From the NCBI GenBank assembly GCA_902168205.1, contig CABHOK010000007.1:620001-684000 (forward strand): DNA of 64,000 nt. The letters are read 5' to 3'. The notes under the pieces were generated by a model that was given only the letters and a program-made list of their open reading frames with translations, was not told where the DNA came from and searched no databases. Source of the stretch: an uncultured Chitinophaga sp. (lineage in GTDB: Bacteria > Bacteroidota > Bacteroidia > Cytophagales > Cyclobacteriaceae). How positions within the stretch are numbered: the first letter of the stretch is position 1; every line of letters starts with the position of its first letter. Both the position numbers and the translations under genes were made by a program. Below are positions 1 to 11,000 of this stretch, piece by piece.

Positions 1-479
1 GGTTGTAGGACCCAAACTCCGATAGGAAATAGCAAAAATAATATAAAATAAAAAACCATACTTGAGTCCTGTGCTGTGCTTTGTTCTTCCCTCTTAAGTA
101 ATTTACTAACAATCCAGAGACAAATCAGCAATGAAAAAAAAGCAAACGATAAAAGGATTTTCAAGACCTCTGGTATCGATACCTCACCGGTAGTTGCCGA
201 TATATCAGCAAAAGCAAAAGTGTTCAAGTTATATATGGCAAATACCATAATAGCAAAAAACCAGCAACCTTTGAATACAATTAGGTGATAGGCGGCCCCG
301 TTACGCGAAAGAAACGATACAATACACCAAAGCCAAAGACCATATATAACTAAAGAAATAATATTTGCGAAAGCTCCATACCGTACAATCTCCTCCTGTG
401 AACTTGCTAATATGCTTGAAGCCAAAGGAGAACAAATGAGCATGAAAAATAACAACCAAGGTTTTAACTTAAGAAACAT
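1..479 (-). CDS. Multi-pass membrane protein after the RHS gene (partial, open at left edge)
   Basis: The minus-strand frame opens with ATG at 479 and stays open to position 1, at least 159 codons, so the stop lies outside the window. The product starts MFLKLKPWLLFFMLICSPL and has about four hydrophobic segments, near residues 7-25, 36-56, 69-83 and 107-125, with a further one beginning near 140. It starts 1 nt after the stop of the giant RHS gene, so the two are almost certainly co-transcribed and perhaps translationally coupled. No family was recognised. A small membrane protein directly behind an RHS gene with a variable tail is the usual place for an immunity or partner protein, but that role is inferred from position only. 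Confidence 0.7.
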   Translation of the reverse strand, partial: MFLKLKPWLLFFMLICSPLASSILASSQEEIVRYGAFANIISLVIYGLWLWCIVSFLSRNGAAYHLIVFKGCWFFAIMVFAIYNLNTFAFADISATTGEVSIPEVLKILLSFAFFSLLICLWIVSKLLKREEQSTAQDSSMVFYFILFLLFPIGVWVLQ

Positions 480-480
480 A

Positions 481-3400
481 TTACTTACTCTCAAAATCTT
501 TTGTGATCTCAATACCAAATAAAACATAGCCAACTGAAAAAACAACGTTTTTCCTTTCAATCTCAACTCGTCCCACTTGGTCAGTTTTATAGGTCGTACC
601 ACCTTGCATTTTTAAGGTCTTAAAATCTGACTGTTGAAATACTGGCTCCCTATTAGGAAAATATTGTAGCTTATGTTCCATCCCTGTCCCTATAACATTC
701 AACTGAAAGAAATTCAGAGTAGCCGAATGTTCATTTGTAATCTTTCCATCATTAAATTCTTCGCTGGAGAGATCATCTTTTGTCGAAATTTGTCCAAACG
801 TCCAAGCTTTGAGATCAAAACTAATCATTTCAGATATATTAAATCCGATTTGTGGACCGAACGATACACCAATATTATACTCCCAGGGAATTCCTTTTTT
901 CTTAGGCGGCTTTTGTACAGAGCCTTCCTGTGGCTTGTTGCTCTTTTCCCTTGTCTTCTCCTTATTTTCGGCATCCTTTTTCTTTTTCTCTTTCTCTTTC
1001 TCTTTATCCTTGTCCTTAGGATCTGTATCAGGTTTTGCCTGATATATCCTAGTTAAGTCATTATCGGTCACACCATGATCTCTTTTCCATTCTTCTGTCG
1101 AATACATACCATCGGGGTCAATGTATCGCATTGGATTATCATAAGCATAATTATACGAACTCCATCTTCTACTGATCTCCGTCAGCGGATCAATCACATT
1201 CCATCTGCCAATCACGGGGTCATACATTCTTGCTCCGTAATCAAGCAAAGCTAAATTCAATTCATTCTGTTCCTCTTTCCCGTTATACTTATACTTATTA
1301 CCAATAGTATTCTCTCTTTCATACGAGTTAAAATTTAACCCATATGGATAGTAATCTTGGGATTGAATAACAGGTGACTTCGCTTGCTCCACGTTGAAAT
1401 CATCAAAATATACTTCATATGGATTTACTCCCTGTTCATTCGAGATGAATACATATATGTAGCCTGGTTCTGAAATCGTAACAGTACCCGATAACAACTC
1501 GTGTGCCACATCACTTCCATCCTCTTTAGAAACAGAACTCATCTGCCTGAAACCACTCTTCGATGGTATCAAAGTATAGTTACGATCATATACCAACCAG
1601 CTCAAGAATGCCTTTGGGCTTGCTTCATTGCTGCTCGATGTATTCTGTGTAGCATCCGCAGGGAATGGGAACGAACTTGTGCTTGCGGCATAATTACCTC
1701 CGTCCACTACGGTAGTTCCGGGTGCTGTACCGGCAGCAATCTGCATGATGAGCGTGTTCAAGGCCGCAGTACGGTTCGATTCATTCGGATCTATATACTT
1801 CGCATATACCTCCATGTTTATAACATCACCCGGCATTACACTCAACGATTTCGCTAAGCCATATATTTCATTACCGTGTCCACTTAAACGTTGCGCACCA
1901 CCTTCCACTTGTGTTGGTTTCGAACCTTTTGTATGATCGAACAAGAAGTGATTTACAATTCGTGCATTGTCGTATCGTAAAAACTGTCCTGCTTCCTCAT
2001 CTGCATTTTCATCTTCCAGTGTCGCTGTGTCGCTTTCTATATCCTGCTTTGAAGTAAACGTTAACCTTACGTTGCCCAAGTGGTCCTTCAGATTGTATTG
2101 ATACTCAGGAACAGCACTCTCCAGCTTGATTAACTCAAACGCATTTATATTTAAACCTGCACTTCCCGTAGGTACGCTCCATCCTACACCTATTTCAAGC
2201 ACGTTTGTATTAGGAGGCACTACATAAATCTGTTCCATCCACGCTTCGTTTGATACTGGCGTGGGTAAATAACTACCATAACTGATCGTTGAATTGTTTC
2301 GTCTGATCATTACACCAGCGTTGTAAGTGCTTCGGTAGCCTTTTATTCTGATCAGGTATCTCTCTCCGGGAACAACATTAATAGCATTGCCTATCGGTAA
2401 GATTCCTGAACCGGTTCCGCTTGAAGTCGCATTTACATACTTCTCTCCATTTACTGTAACTACAGAGAGCGTACTATTTAAAGCGGTCATCCCTTTAAGA
2501 GTTTCTCCATCGTGCTTGTACAAAAGCTTCTCAGAGGACATCACAATTCTGCCTTCCTCATGGTTGATAAATCGCAGCATGTCATCTTCATAAATAAACT
2601 CCCCGGCATAGTCGGTCTGCTTTATACCAAAGCCCGCTCGTACAACCTGTGAAAGTTTGCGGCCTGCGGCATCATATATATAGCGAACGGTATTGCCTCC
2701 TCGGGTAACAACCTCCGGAAGATTGAGATAATTATAGATAATCGGTGAACTTAATCCTTTATTAAGGTCAACAGTCATGTTACCATTCACATCGTAGGTA
2801 TAGTCATTACCAGTAGTGTTAGAATCTGTAAAACCCTTCAGCTTAATTATAGCATCGGTAGTTTTATCGGTAACGGATAGTAATTTGTTGCTCTGCGTTG
2901 TACCAGTACCATAATTGTAAAACAGGCTATCAATCACACCTGGTTCAGAAGAGCGACTGAGAGAAGTAATGTTGCCATTTAAATCGTAGGTTAGATTTCG
3001 TTCGTGATACTTCCCAACCTCCCATGCACGCAGCAATGATGATTGCAGGTTGTTTGCCGAAACAAGCCTATTCAGAGCGTCATATTCAAAATTATAGGCC
3101 ATTTCTTTCGTATCTCCCAGCCCTTGGTTAACACTCCATTTCATCCCCGATATATTGCCGTTGTACTGTCCTTTATCAAGGATAGCATTGAATGCTGTCC
3201 GATTCGAAAGCTCCTTTATTTCCGATTGATCAAGTGGTTCATTAAAAATATTAACTTCATCTATAGCACCGCTCATGCCCAAAAACAATCCACTGGCAGA
3301 TCTGGTTTTACCAATTAATGTAGTGCTCGTAGCTGAACCTGTAGAAAATAAAGTTATTGCGGTTGGACTGGCATCAGACACTCCATCTACATAAAAACGA

Positions 3401-6400
3401 ACGGTATTACCATCACCAACAACTGCAACATGATGCCAGTTGTTATCATTAATGGTTCGAATGCTTCCCACTGCTGAGAATGACGTACTTCCATTGGTAG
3501 TCATAAAGCGAAGCTGGTGATCTCCATAACCGCTTCCATAAGTTTCATACATAAAGCAAAAACCTTTCGCTGTAGAAGTAGCAGTACTGGAAACAATCAC
3601 GCTTCTTGCACTTAGATCATTGATCTTAACAAAAGCAGATATAGTAAACTTACCAGTATTCTGAATAAATGAATGCTTGTCTTTCGAGTTTGGTATATCT
3701 ATATAGTCGTTCGCAGTAAAATTATAGGCACTTGCACTATTACCTTGTGAGTCGGCCGTTAGTTGAGCACCATATACTACACCATTAAGACCATCTGCCA
3801 CGGCATCTGATGCGTTACCATTTAAAGTATAAGAACCAACAAGGCCAGCATTCGATAGCATACTTTCTGTATTACTAGTACCTAGTTCTTCATTGTAGCC
3901 CAGATTCATACCAAAGAAATCGCCAGTATCATCGTTGGTTTGTCCATCACTACTCAATTCTGAATTATTCATAGACGTTAGCCAGCCGCGGATGTTATAG
4001 CGATAGTCAACAGATTGCATTGGTGTTGATCCATTTACGCTGTGCAGACCTTTGTCTATCAATTGTCCTAGTTCATTGTATTCATTGGATGCAAGAAGAA
4101 CCTCTGGTCCATTGTCTAGTGTATGAAACGTCTGCTTCAATCGACCAGCATGATCGTATACATAACGTCTGAGTATAGTATGGGTCGATGTACTGAAAGA
4201 AGTTTTTACTCCAACAACAGTACTCCCCGTAGTATTTAAGGAAACATCGACAAGTAAAGGACCTAATGAAGGCACCGAAGAAGTGTATTGCTCAAATCCA
4301 TTTATATAATATTTAATCACGCTACCTATACGTGCAATTCGAAACACATCGCCTGCTGTATATGTACCAATTTCCTTTCTCAACGTACCATTTTCATATA
4401 TACCAACCGTTTTATTATTACGGGGGTGAATGGCATAACCTATGCTGGTATAACTTGCGTTTGCATTTTGAGAAGACAAGCCAACCATACGGGCCGTATT
4501 CTCTTCCGATGCAACAAATTCAACCCAACCGTCCTGACCGGCAGGTAAAGATTGTACAGAAGCTGCTCCTGCTGTCCAGGCGCTACTTGGATCTGTTCTT
4601 CTTAAGTAGTTTCCAACAACTGAAGTCAGTACAAGATCAGTCCATTGCACATCACTCTCAATATGCAAAGCCTTTGTTTTAAGTACTTTCCCTACAAAGT
4701 CGTATAAACTAGAAATCCGATCCTTGCCACCTTTATAGTTATCACTAATAGTTTGTATTACTCGATATTTATCATCAAAGTAATTCACCGACTTCAACCA
4801 GGTATATCCACCTGTAGCTACTCCTGTAATTCCTCCGTCCAGCACTTTCACTTTAGTACCTGTCGCCTGGCCTATAACACTTGCGAACGCATTGGATGGC
4901 TGTTCATACAAATAACTGTTTATCGTTTCGGTCAAGCCATCATTTATATAATCATATCCACTACCAAAATAATTTTTAAAGTTATAGTTATCATAATAAG
5001 TAACCGTAAGATAGCGGTTCACGTCTGTAACTGTTCCTGTAGTAAAAACCGGATATGATTTATTACTATATCCGTGAACATTACCGGCCATATTACCAAT
5101 ATAGCTTTCACCATAGCGCGTCCACGCTTTAGCATAATGATTGTTCACCGCCTTTTGCATTTCAGCTGGCGTCAAGGTCACCGTAGTATCTTTTATACCA
5201 GCTGCAATCGGCCGATTCATTTCATCGAACTTGGTAAACAACCACTGGTTATTTAAACGCTGAACGCTGTCTTGAGTAAGCACCAGCCGGTCGCGCAAGT
5301 CATATACCATGAAGATCTGCCCGGCACCGGGTACCTGCTTCTGTATCATTCTTTTACGGTAGTCATACTTATATCGAAATGCCCATCGCTTAAGAAAATT
5401 TTCACGGGTAGTATTTGTTGCAGTGGCACTAAAATATTCTGAAGCAAGTTTTGCACTTGCTTCTGGCGGCAATACGCATACAAGATTATTATAGTCATCA
5501 TAGATGTAATAGGTGCTGGCATAGTTACTATCATTAATTGCAGGCGAACCAGAAATTACCTGCACACGTTTCAAAACAGTGTGTCCTTCACTGTCAACAT
5601 ACGATATCACTTCGTTGTTATGCTCATCAATCGTCCTTTGCCTCCGCAAAGATCCAGGGGCATAATACACTAGGCCAGATGTAGTGCTTGCATCGACAAG
5701 ACCAAGTAAGTAAGGTGAATTAGCAGATGGAGTCAAATACCTCCACAATAACACTTCATTTGTAGAATTACACTCATCAGATGACTGTACAGATTTATCG
5801 GTAATCGATTTTAATCCCGTACCGGTTAATGCCTTGGGTTGCCACACATTGCCCGGAGCACCTTTTTGAACCACTCGGTTTAAGGGGCTTTCGTCAAAGG
5901 TTGTGGCAGAATATGGAAATTGATCAAATGCAACATCTCCACCGTCTTGATAAAATTCATACTGTTTCCCGCTGCGGTATTTTAATTGTTCGTCTGTGGC
6001 TGTCGAATTAGGATCGCCCAGAGCATCTGCCCTATACCACCCGGTGGTACCATTAACATAAGGCAGGTATTTTTTATTCTCCCTTCCAAATGCATCATAA
6101 GCAACGGGTATAATTATGTCTTTTTCAGCTGGCGATTCGTTCAATAATACCGTTTGCGACAATCTTCCTAAACCATCATAAAAGCTATAGTTTGTACTCA
6201 CTTCCTGAAAGTTGGAAGTACCTATCTGTTGAATGTCAGTCTTTCCGGGAACCAGTATACTCTTAACACGAACATAGTTTTGAGAAAGCTCTCCAACTCT
6301 AATTACGTTAGAATTCGCAGATGCTCCACCCAATCCATTAACCGCACGAACACGTATATAATATATATTTCCCGTGGTGAGGCCGGTTATCGTTGCTGTC

Positions 6401-7995
6401 AGTCCGTTAACATTTAAATTACTATATCCGGTTACATAGTTTGAAAAGGCAGCATTTGTGGAAACGTCTAGCCGGTAGCTGGGTGCTGTTACATCACTCC
6501 ATGTAATGCTTATGGAGGATGAGCTTAAAACTATAGCATTATTAGCTACCGGTGCTACAGGCAGGGCTGCCGTTTGAATTACATTCGAATACTCCGAGTT
6601 TCCATTTGCACCAAGCGTTGTTACGCGGTAATAATAAATTGCTCCTGGCGTTAAGCCTGAAATAGTTTGGCTTAAACTTGTAGTATTGTAGCTAAACTTA
6701 ATTGGAGAAAAGGAGTTATTTTCAGAAATCTGCAGCAAATATCCTGTCGCACCTGTCGCTCCATTCCAGTTAGCTCGAAAAGAATTCGTACTCAGATCTG
6801 TCGCACTGATTGCAACCGGTGATGATGGAGGAAGCTGAATAGAAACAACGTTTGAATTAGATGATGTACCGGAGGCATTAGTCGACCTCACCCGATAATA
6901 ATATATAGCTCCGGCAGTCAGGTCGTTTATATCTTTAAAGTTTGTTGTTACAGTCAGTCCATTGTAACCAGCTACAAAATTTGTAAAAGCACTATTGGTA
7001 GATACATCAATCCTGTAATTGGAAGCCCCAGATACCGCACCCCAATTTGCCGTGAAGGATGTCGATGTGATGTTAGTAGCACTCGCTGCTATAGGTGTAG
7101 AAGGTAGCGTTGATAATTGAACTACATTTGACGCAACAGAAGAACCGGAGGAGTTTCGAGCAGTAACGCGATAATAATAAGTAGTACCTGGCAGTAAACC
7201 CGTAATAACTTCACTGGTACCGAATACATAGAAAGAGCTGACAACAGTAGCAAAAGAACTGCTTGTTGAAATTTCCACAAAGTAATTATCTCCACCTCTT
7301 ACACTATTCCAGCTGCCAGTGAAAGTCGTTTGCCCTATATTTGTAGCAGCTGATGCTACTGGTGCAACGGGTAATGTAGGCGCTACAATTACATTGGAGC
7401 TTTGAGTCGTCCCGGACGCGCCATATGCCCGAACACGATAATAGTAAGTCATTCCCGGGATTAGTCCTGTTATCAACTGACTCGTTCCGTTAACAGTCAG
7501 ATTATCGTAGCCCAAAAGATTACTTGAAAAAGTTGCGTCAGCAGTAACGTCAAGTCGATAACTGCTTGCTCCTGAAACACTACTCCAATTAGCTGTAAGA
7601 GAACTGATGCCAACATTAGTTGCCGCATTCGCTATTGGTGGGCCAATATTAACCATCACCACTAAATTGTCAGCAAAGTATCGATCGGCAGACTGAGCAG
7701 AATACTCAATAGTATGCGAACCAGTCTCGGTCCACTGTATACGGCAGGAATAATTGGAATAGTCCAATAGAACATAATTTCCCGTAATTCGCCAGTCATA
7801 AGAATCGGTTAATAAAACAGGTGGAGTAACCGTTTGTCCCAGAGCATTTTTAAAAACGGCATTATAGGTTACTATATCTCCAGATCCAACAGAATTTGAA
7901 CCTGTAACTTCAACAGTAGTGGCTTGTGCGATTGCTTCACCAAACGAAATCAGTGTAAAAAAGGCAACGATAAAAACACCCTTATAAATATTCAT
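481..7995 (-). CDS. Giant secreted RHS/YD-repeat protein with FN3 array and LamG-like insert
   Basis: This is a 2504-residue exported protein with signal peptide MNIYKGVFIVAFFTLISFGE, cleaved near AIAQA. About five tandem fibronectin-III-like repeats of roughly 90 residues (about 118-570) each end in a YYYRV-type strand and SN/V. An RHS N-terminal region follows (YSFYDGLGRLSQTV near 595), then YD repeats. A LamG/concanavalin-like domain of about 200 residues (about 1385-1593) sits inside the shell, between FGMNLGYNEE and QYNGNISGMKW. The RHS core signatures are KDHLGNVRLTF (about 1971) and RMYDPVIGRWNVIDPL through YIDPDGM (about 2250-2295). After a Lys/Glu-rich linker comes a variable beta-rich tail of about 130 residues. 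It lies 46 nt downstream of a second RHS-type gene and 1 nt upstream of a membrane-protein gene. RHS shells elsewhere encapsulate C-terminal toxins; whether this tail is toxic is unknown. Confidence 0.93.
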   Translation of the reverse strand: MNIYKGVFIVAFFTLISFGEAIAQATTVEVTGSNSVGSGDIVTYNAVFKNALGQTVTPPVLLTDSYDWRITGNYVLLDYSNYSCRIQWTETGSHTIEYSAQSADRYFADNLVVMVNIGPPIANAATNVGISSLTANWSSVSGASSYRLDVTADATFSSNLLGYDNLTVNGTSQLITGLIPGMTYYYRVRAYGASGTTQSSNVIVAPTLPVAPVASAATNIGQTTFTGSWNSVRGGDNYFVEISTSSSFATVVSSFYVFGTSEVITGLLPGTTYYYRVTARNSSGSSVASNVVQLSTLPSTPIAASATNITSTSFTANWGAVSGASNYRIDVSTNSAFTNFVAGYNGLTVTTNFKDINDLTAGAIYYYRVRSTNASGTSSNSNVVSIQLPPSSPVAISATDLSTNSFRANWNGATGATGYLLQISENNSFSPIKFSYNTTSLSQTISGLTPGAIYYYRVTTLGANGNSEYSNVIQTAALPVAPVANNAIVLSSSSISITWSDVTAPSYRLDVSTNAAFSNYVTGYSNLNVNGLTATITGLTTGNIYYIRVRAVNGLGGASANSNVIRVGELSQNYVRVKSILVPGKTDIQQIGTSNFQEVSTNYSFYDGLGRLSQTVLLNESPAEKDIIIPVAYDAFGRENKKYLPYVNGTTGWYRADALGDPNSTATDEQLKYRSGKQYEFYQDGGDVAFDQFPYSATTFDESPLNRVVQKGAPGNVWQPKALTGTGLKSITDKSVQSSDECNSTNEVLLWRYLTPSANSPYLLGLVDASTTSGLVYYAPGSLRRQRTIDEHNNEVISYVDSEGHTVLKRVQVISGSPAINDSNYASTYYIYDDYNNLVCVLPPEASAKLASEYFSATATNTTRENFLKRWAFRYKYDYRKRMIQKQVPGAGQIFMVYDLRDRLVLTQDSVQRLNNQWLFTKFDEMNRPIAAGIKDTTVTLTPAEMQKAVNNHYAKAWTRYGESYIGNMAGNVHGYSNKSYPVFTTGTVTDVNRYLTVTYYDNYNFKNYFGSGYDYINDGLTETINSYLYEQPSNAFASVIGQATGTKVKVLDGGITGVATGGYTWLKSVNYFDDKYRVIQTISDNYKGGKDRISSLYDFVGKVLKTKALHIESDVQWTDLVLTSVVGNYLRRTDPSSAWTAGAASVQSLPAGQDGWVEFVASEENTARMVGLSSQNANASYTSIGYAIHPRNNKTVGIYENGTLRKEIGTYTAGDVFRIARIGSVIKYYINGFEQYTSSVPSLGPLLVDVSLNTTGSTVVGVKTSFSTSTHTILRRYVYDHAGRLKQTFHTLDNGPEVLLASNEYNELGQLIDKGLHSVNGSTPMQSVDYRYNIRGWLTSMNNSELSSDGQTNDDTGDFFGMNLGYNEELGTSNTESMLSNAGLVGSYTLNGNASDAVADGLNGVVYGAQLTADSQGNSASAYNFTANDYIDIPNSKDKHSFIQNTGKFTISAFVKINDLSARSVIVSSTATSTAKGFCFMYETYGSGYGDHQLRFMTTNGSTSFSAVGSIRTINDNNWHHVAVVGDGNTVRFYVDGVSDASPTAITLFSTGSATSTTLIGKTRSASGLFLGMSGAIDEVNIFNEPLDQSEIKELSNRTAFNAILDKGQYNGNISGMKWSVNQGLGDTKEMAYNFEYDALNRLVSANNLQSSLLRAWEVGKYHERNLTYDLNGNITSLSRSSEPGVIDSLFYNYGTGTTQSNKLLSVTDKTTDAIIKLKGFTDSNTTGNDYTYDVNGNMTVDLNKGLSSPIIYNYLNLPEVVTRGGNTVRYIYDAAGRKLSQVVRAGFGIKQTDYAGEFIYEDDMLRFINHEEGRIVMSSEKLLYKHDGETLKGMTALNSTLSVVTVNGEKYVNATSSGTGSGILPIGNAINVVPGERYLIRIKGYRSTYNAGVMIRRNNSTISYGSYLPTPVSNEAWMEQIYVVPPNTNVLEIGVGWSVPTGSAGLNINAFELIKLESAVPEYQYNLKDHLGNVRLTFTSKQDIESDTATLEDENADEEAGQFLRYDNARIVNHFLFDHTKGSKPTQVEGGAQRLSGHGNEIYGLAKSLSVMPGDVINMEVYAKYIDPNESNRTAALNTLIMQIAAGTAPGTTVVDGGNYAASTSSFPFPADATQNTSSSNEASPKAFLSWLVYDRNYTLIPSKSGFRQMSSVSKEDGSDVAHELLSGTVTISEPGYIYVFISNEQGVNPYEVYFDDFNVEQAKSPVIQSQDYYPYGLNFNSYERENTIGNKYKYNGKEEQNELNLALLDYGARMYDPVIGRWNVIDPLTEISRRWSSYNYAYDNPMRYIDPDGMYSTEEWKRDHGVTDNDLTRIYQAKPDTDPKDKDKEKEKEKKKKDAENKEKTREKSNKPQEGSVQKPPKKKGIPWEYNIGVSFGPQIGFNISEMISFDLKAWTFGQISTKDDLSSEEFNDGKITNEHSATLNFFQLNVIGTGMEHKLQYFPNREPVFQQSDFKTLKMQGGTTYKTDQVGRVEIERKNVVFSVGYVLFGIEITKDFESK

Positions 7996-8041
7996 GAGAA
8001 AGGAGCGATTAATAGTCCGTTATAAAATTGAAATCAAAACA

Positions 8042-11000
8042 CTATTGTTTATATCGATAAGAATAGACCTTAATCAGGTTTCCATTGTTATCTTTAATGG
8101 AGGATAGTCGCCCAAAATCATCATATTCATAAGATGTGATATTTCCATTGGCATCTACGGCCGTTTTCAATCCTACAAGTGGCTTGTAGGTGAATGTATT
8201 TACAATAGTGTTAGGCAACGCTATTCTTAAATTATTGATCTTATTTATATAATCGGAAGATGGCATATTAGCTTCAGCCAATAGATCCAGTGCCACCTCG
8301 GCAACATTCAGTGCGGCATAAACTTGAGTTAGAGTAGCATTTTTTATTGAAGCAATCGGGTAGCTGCTTTTATACCCCCATAAGTATACTTGTGAACTAC
8401 CGTCCCGGCTCGTTACTTCTAAAACATTACCTTTAGAACTATACTTGTAGTTGTTTATCGCTTCAAGTGCAGAAGCTCCAAAAGCGACCTCCTCTTTGCT
8501 TAAAAAAGCACTGTTGTCGTAATGATTCTTATTTGTAATGATTAGATTATCATTCTTGTAAACTTTTTTTTGAACTACACGCTCATAGATAAACTTGTCC
8601 TGCCACATCGTTAAGGGAATCCACGATGCATCAGGGGGGTATAAATACTCTGTTCTGATTACATCACCGTTGCTGGAGGTTTGCTGCTCCGATTTTACTT
8701 GCAAATGCGTTTCAGTATCATGAGAAAAATCTGTAACAATTTGCGTGTATTCGTCAGAATTTTGGGAATAGAGCCGCTCTGTTTTCTTCGTAACCACCCA
8801 TCGATCGGAAGTAACATTATACTCTTGATAAACCATAAACTGAGGGTGGCATTGCGAATTAACGATTCCCCAATTAATAACAATCAGCTGCTTAGTGGCA
8901 TAACCCTTAAAAAATTGCTGTAACTGCGGGGTATATAAATAGTTCTCGGTTTTCACAACCTTATCTTGGGCAGTATAATGCTTAACATCCAACACTAATC
9001 CGTTAGAGCTCCTTTTTCTTGTTGGTAAACCTTCGATCAAAAACGGCATGTCCAAGGGCTCTTCTCCCTCATTTAGATAGAAATATTCCGTCTTACCATT
9101 CTCAGCATTATCGCCATGTAACTCCGTTACTTTATCATATCCTACAATACTTCCCGAAGCAGATGTTGCCAAAGGGCTATTGCTCCAGGAGCGACCAAGC
9201 ATTGAAATAACAGCTTGTTTGTAAAAATCATCTGTACAATGATGTGGTATGTGATAACTTGGATAAAGCATCAAACGACCAGTAGAGTACTTTTTAGAAT
9301 CAGCACCCTGATATGTATAGTCATATCGCATAACTTGGGGCACAGCGTTAGCTTGCTCTCGGGTAATAATTCTTTTGATTCTTAAACCACCCGCATTCTT
9401 TGCATATATACCTTGCGCATTGCTCTTTACAACCCTAGTTCGGATGTGGTTCTCCGAAGCGAAAACGCTGATATTAAATTCTGCCCTCGAATAAACTTTC
9501 AATTCATAAGTTCCGGCATTTAATGTTATTCTTTCTTTCTTGCTATAGATCGGATTTATCTGTTCTGGTGTTGTTGGTTGAGTTATGCAATGATTGTTGT
9601 AGTTACTCGCAAAATAGTTCAGAAAGTCAGACATCGTGCGAGTCACAATGCTCGAGGTTGATGATGTGCTTCGCAGGCTATACCATGGTTCAGATCCACT
9701 ATAAAATGTCGTGGGGTTAATAACATTGCAAGGTTCTGATGCATCGGCTGATCGATAATAGGTCATCGTTCCATCAATAATCAATTCTTGAACCGGCTCA
9801 GTTAACGTGAAAGTAACAGTCTGAAATTCTGCACCCGAACCATTTGTCACTACACCATTTAAGTACACCGGTGCATAATTTTCAAAATCGGTATAGGTAA
9901 ATGCATCGTCCGAAAAATTATAGTACGCATGGTTTTCAAACTCAAATTCTGTAACCCCACCGGTAGGATATATCACCTTATTCAGAATCGCCGTACTAGT
10001 ATAATTTGAATTTGGTTGTCGGTCCGAATCACCAATATAAAAATATTTACTTGTTGTCATGTCATAATAAGTACCATACGGGATACGCGAAATATTGCTT
10101 ATCGCGCCATTATAATATCCCCAGAAATCTTGGGCGAACGAATACTTTGACGGCAAGGAATTGATTTCATTATAGAGTAATTGATAGGGCTGTTTGCAAT
10201 CAGAGATGCCACATTCACGCACTGCCTCAAGTTTCAATCTCCTGTAACTATATTTATCGTTACCGATAACGGAAGCATTAAAATAATTATACAGTAATTC
10301 TATGCGTTTAATAAGTTCATCTGAATTATTACGAAACTCTATATTATCCAATTTCTGTGGACCAAGTTGATTACTCCATAACCAAAAAGGCGGTTGTGAT
10401 AAGTAGGGATAGTTACTTACATTCCCAGAAGCAGGCATCATATCCTCGCGCAGTGATTTACTAAATGTAATCTTACCCAACGGATGAACGATTTCCTTTA
10501 GATAAATATGCTTCGTAAAAACCTTAAGTGCACCACCATAAGATGGTTTGTAACATTCACCTTCTGCATTAGGGTCAATTACAGTTTCCTTCACATCATT
10601 TATAACAATTTTTGCTGAACCGTAAAGGGAATACTCCGGATAACCAGGAGCTGGCTGCTCGGCAACAGTATCATAAATGTAATTTACTTCAACACCTGAA
10701 GGTGATACTATCTTATCAAGATACCAGGAAGAAACAACAATATCATCGTAGGATAGGAAGCCATGAGTTTCAGAGTCAAACTGCATCCGATCAGGGCCTG
10801 ATCCGTAGGGAATGGTCCCATGAAGCGTTTCTGTTACCTCCTTTGTTTTAAAGTAATAGGTATATCCGTCGGCCGTTTTTATCTGCCACCGTAAATTGAC
10901 TTTATCATATTTTATATCAATTTTCTCAGCCTTTAAAGGAGCTGCGCTAACAAAGTTGAGTGTCTTGTCCTGTCCATTCGGGAGAACAAAACTTCCACTT

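Noticed and set aside
76-288. 70-codon plus-strand frame at the left edge
   Set aside because: Antisense to the membrane-protein frame that runs from 479 to the edge and has clear transmembrane character.
6290-7650. Periodic repeats considered as a possible CRISPR or tandem-repeat array
   Set aside because: The roughly 270-bp period is in frame and matches the fibronectin-III-like domains of the RHS protein.
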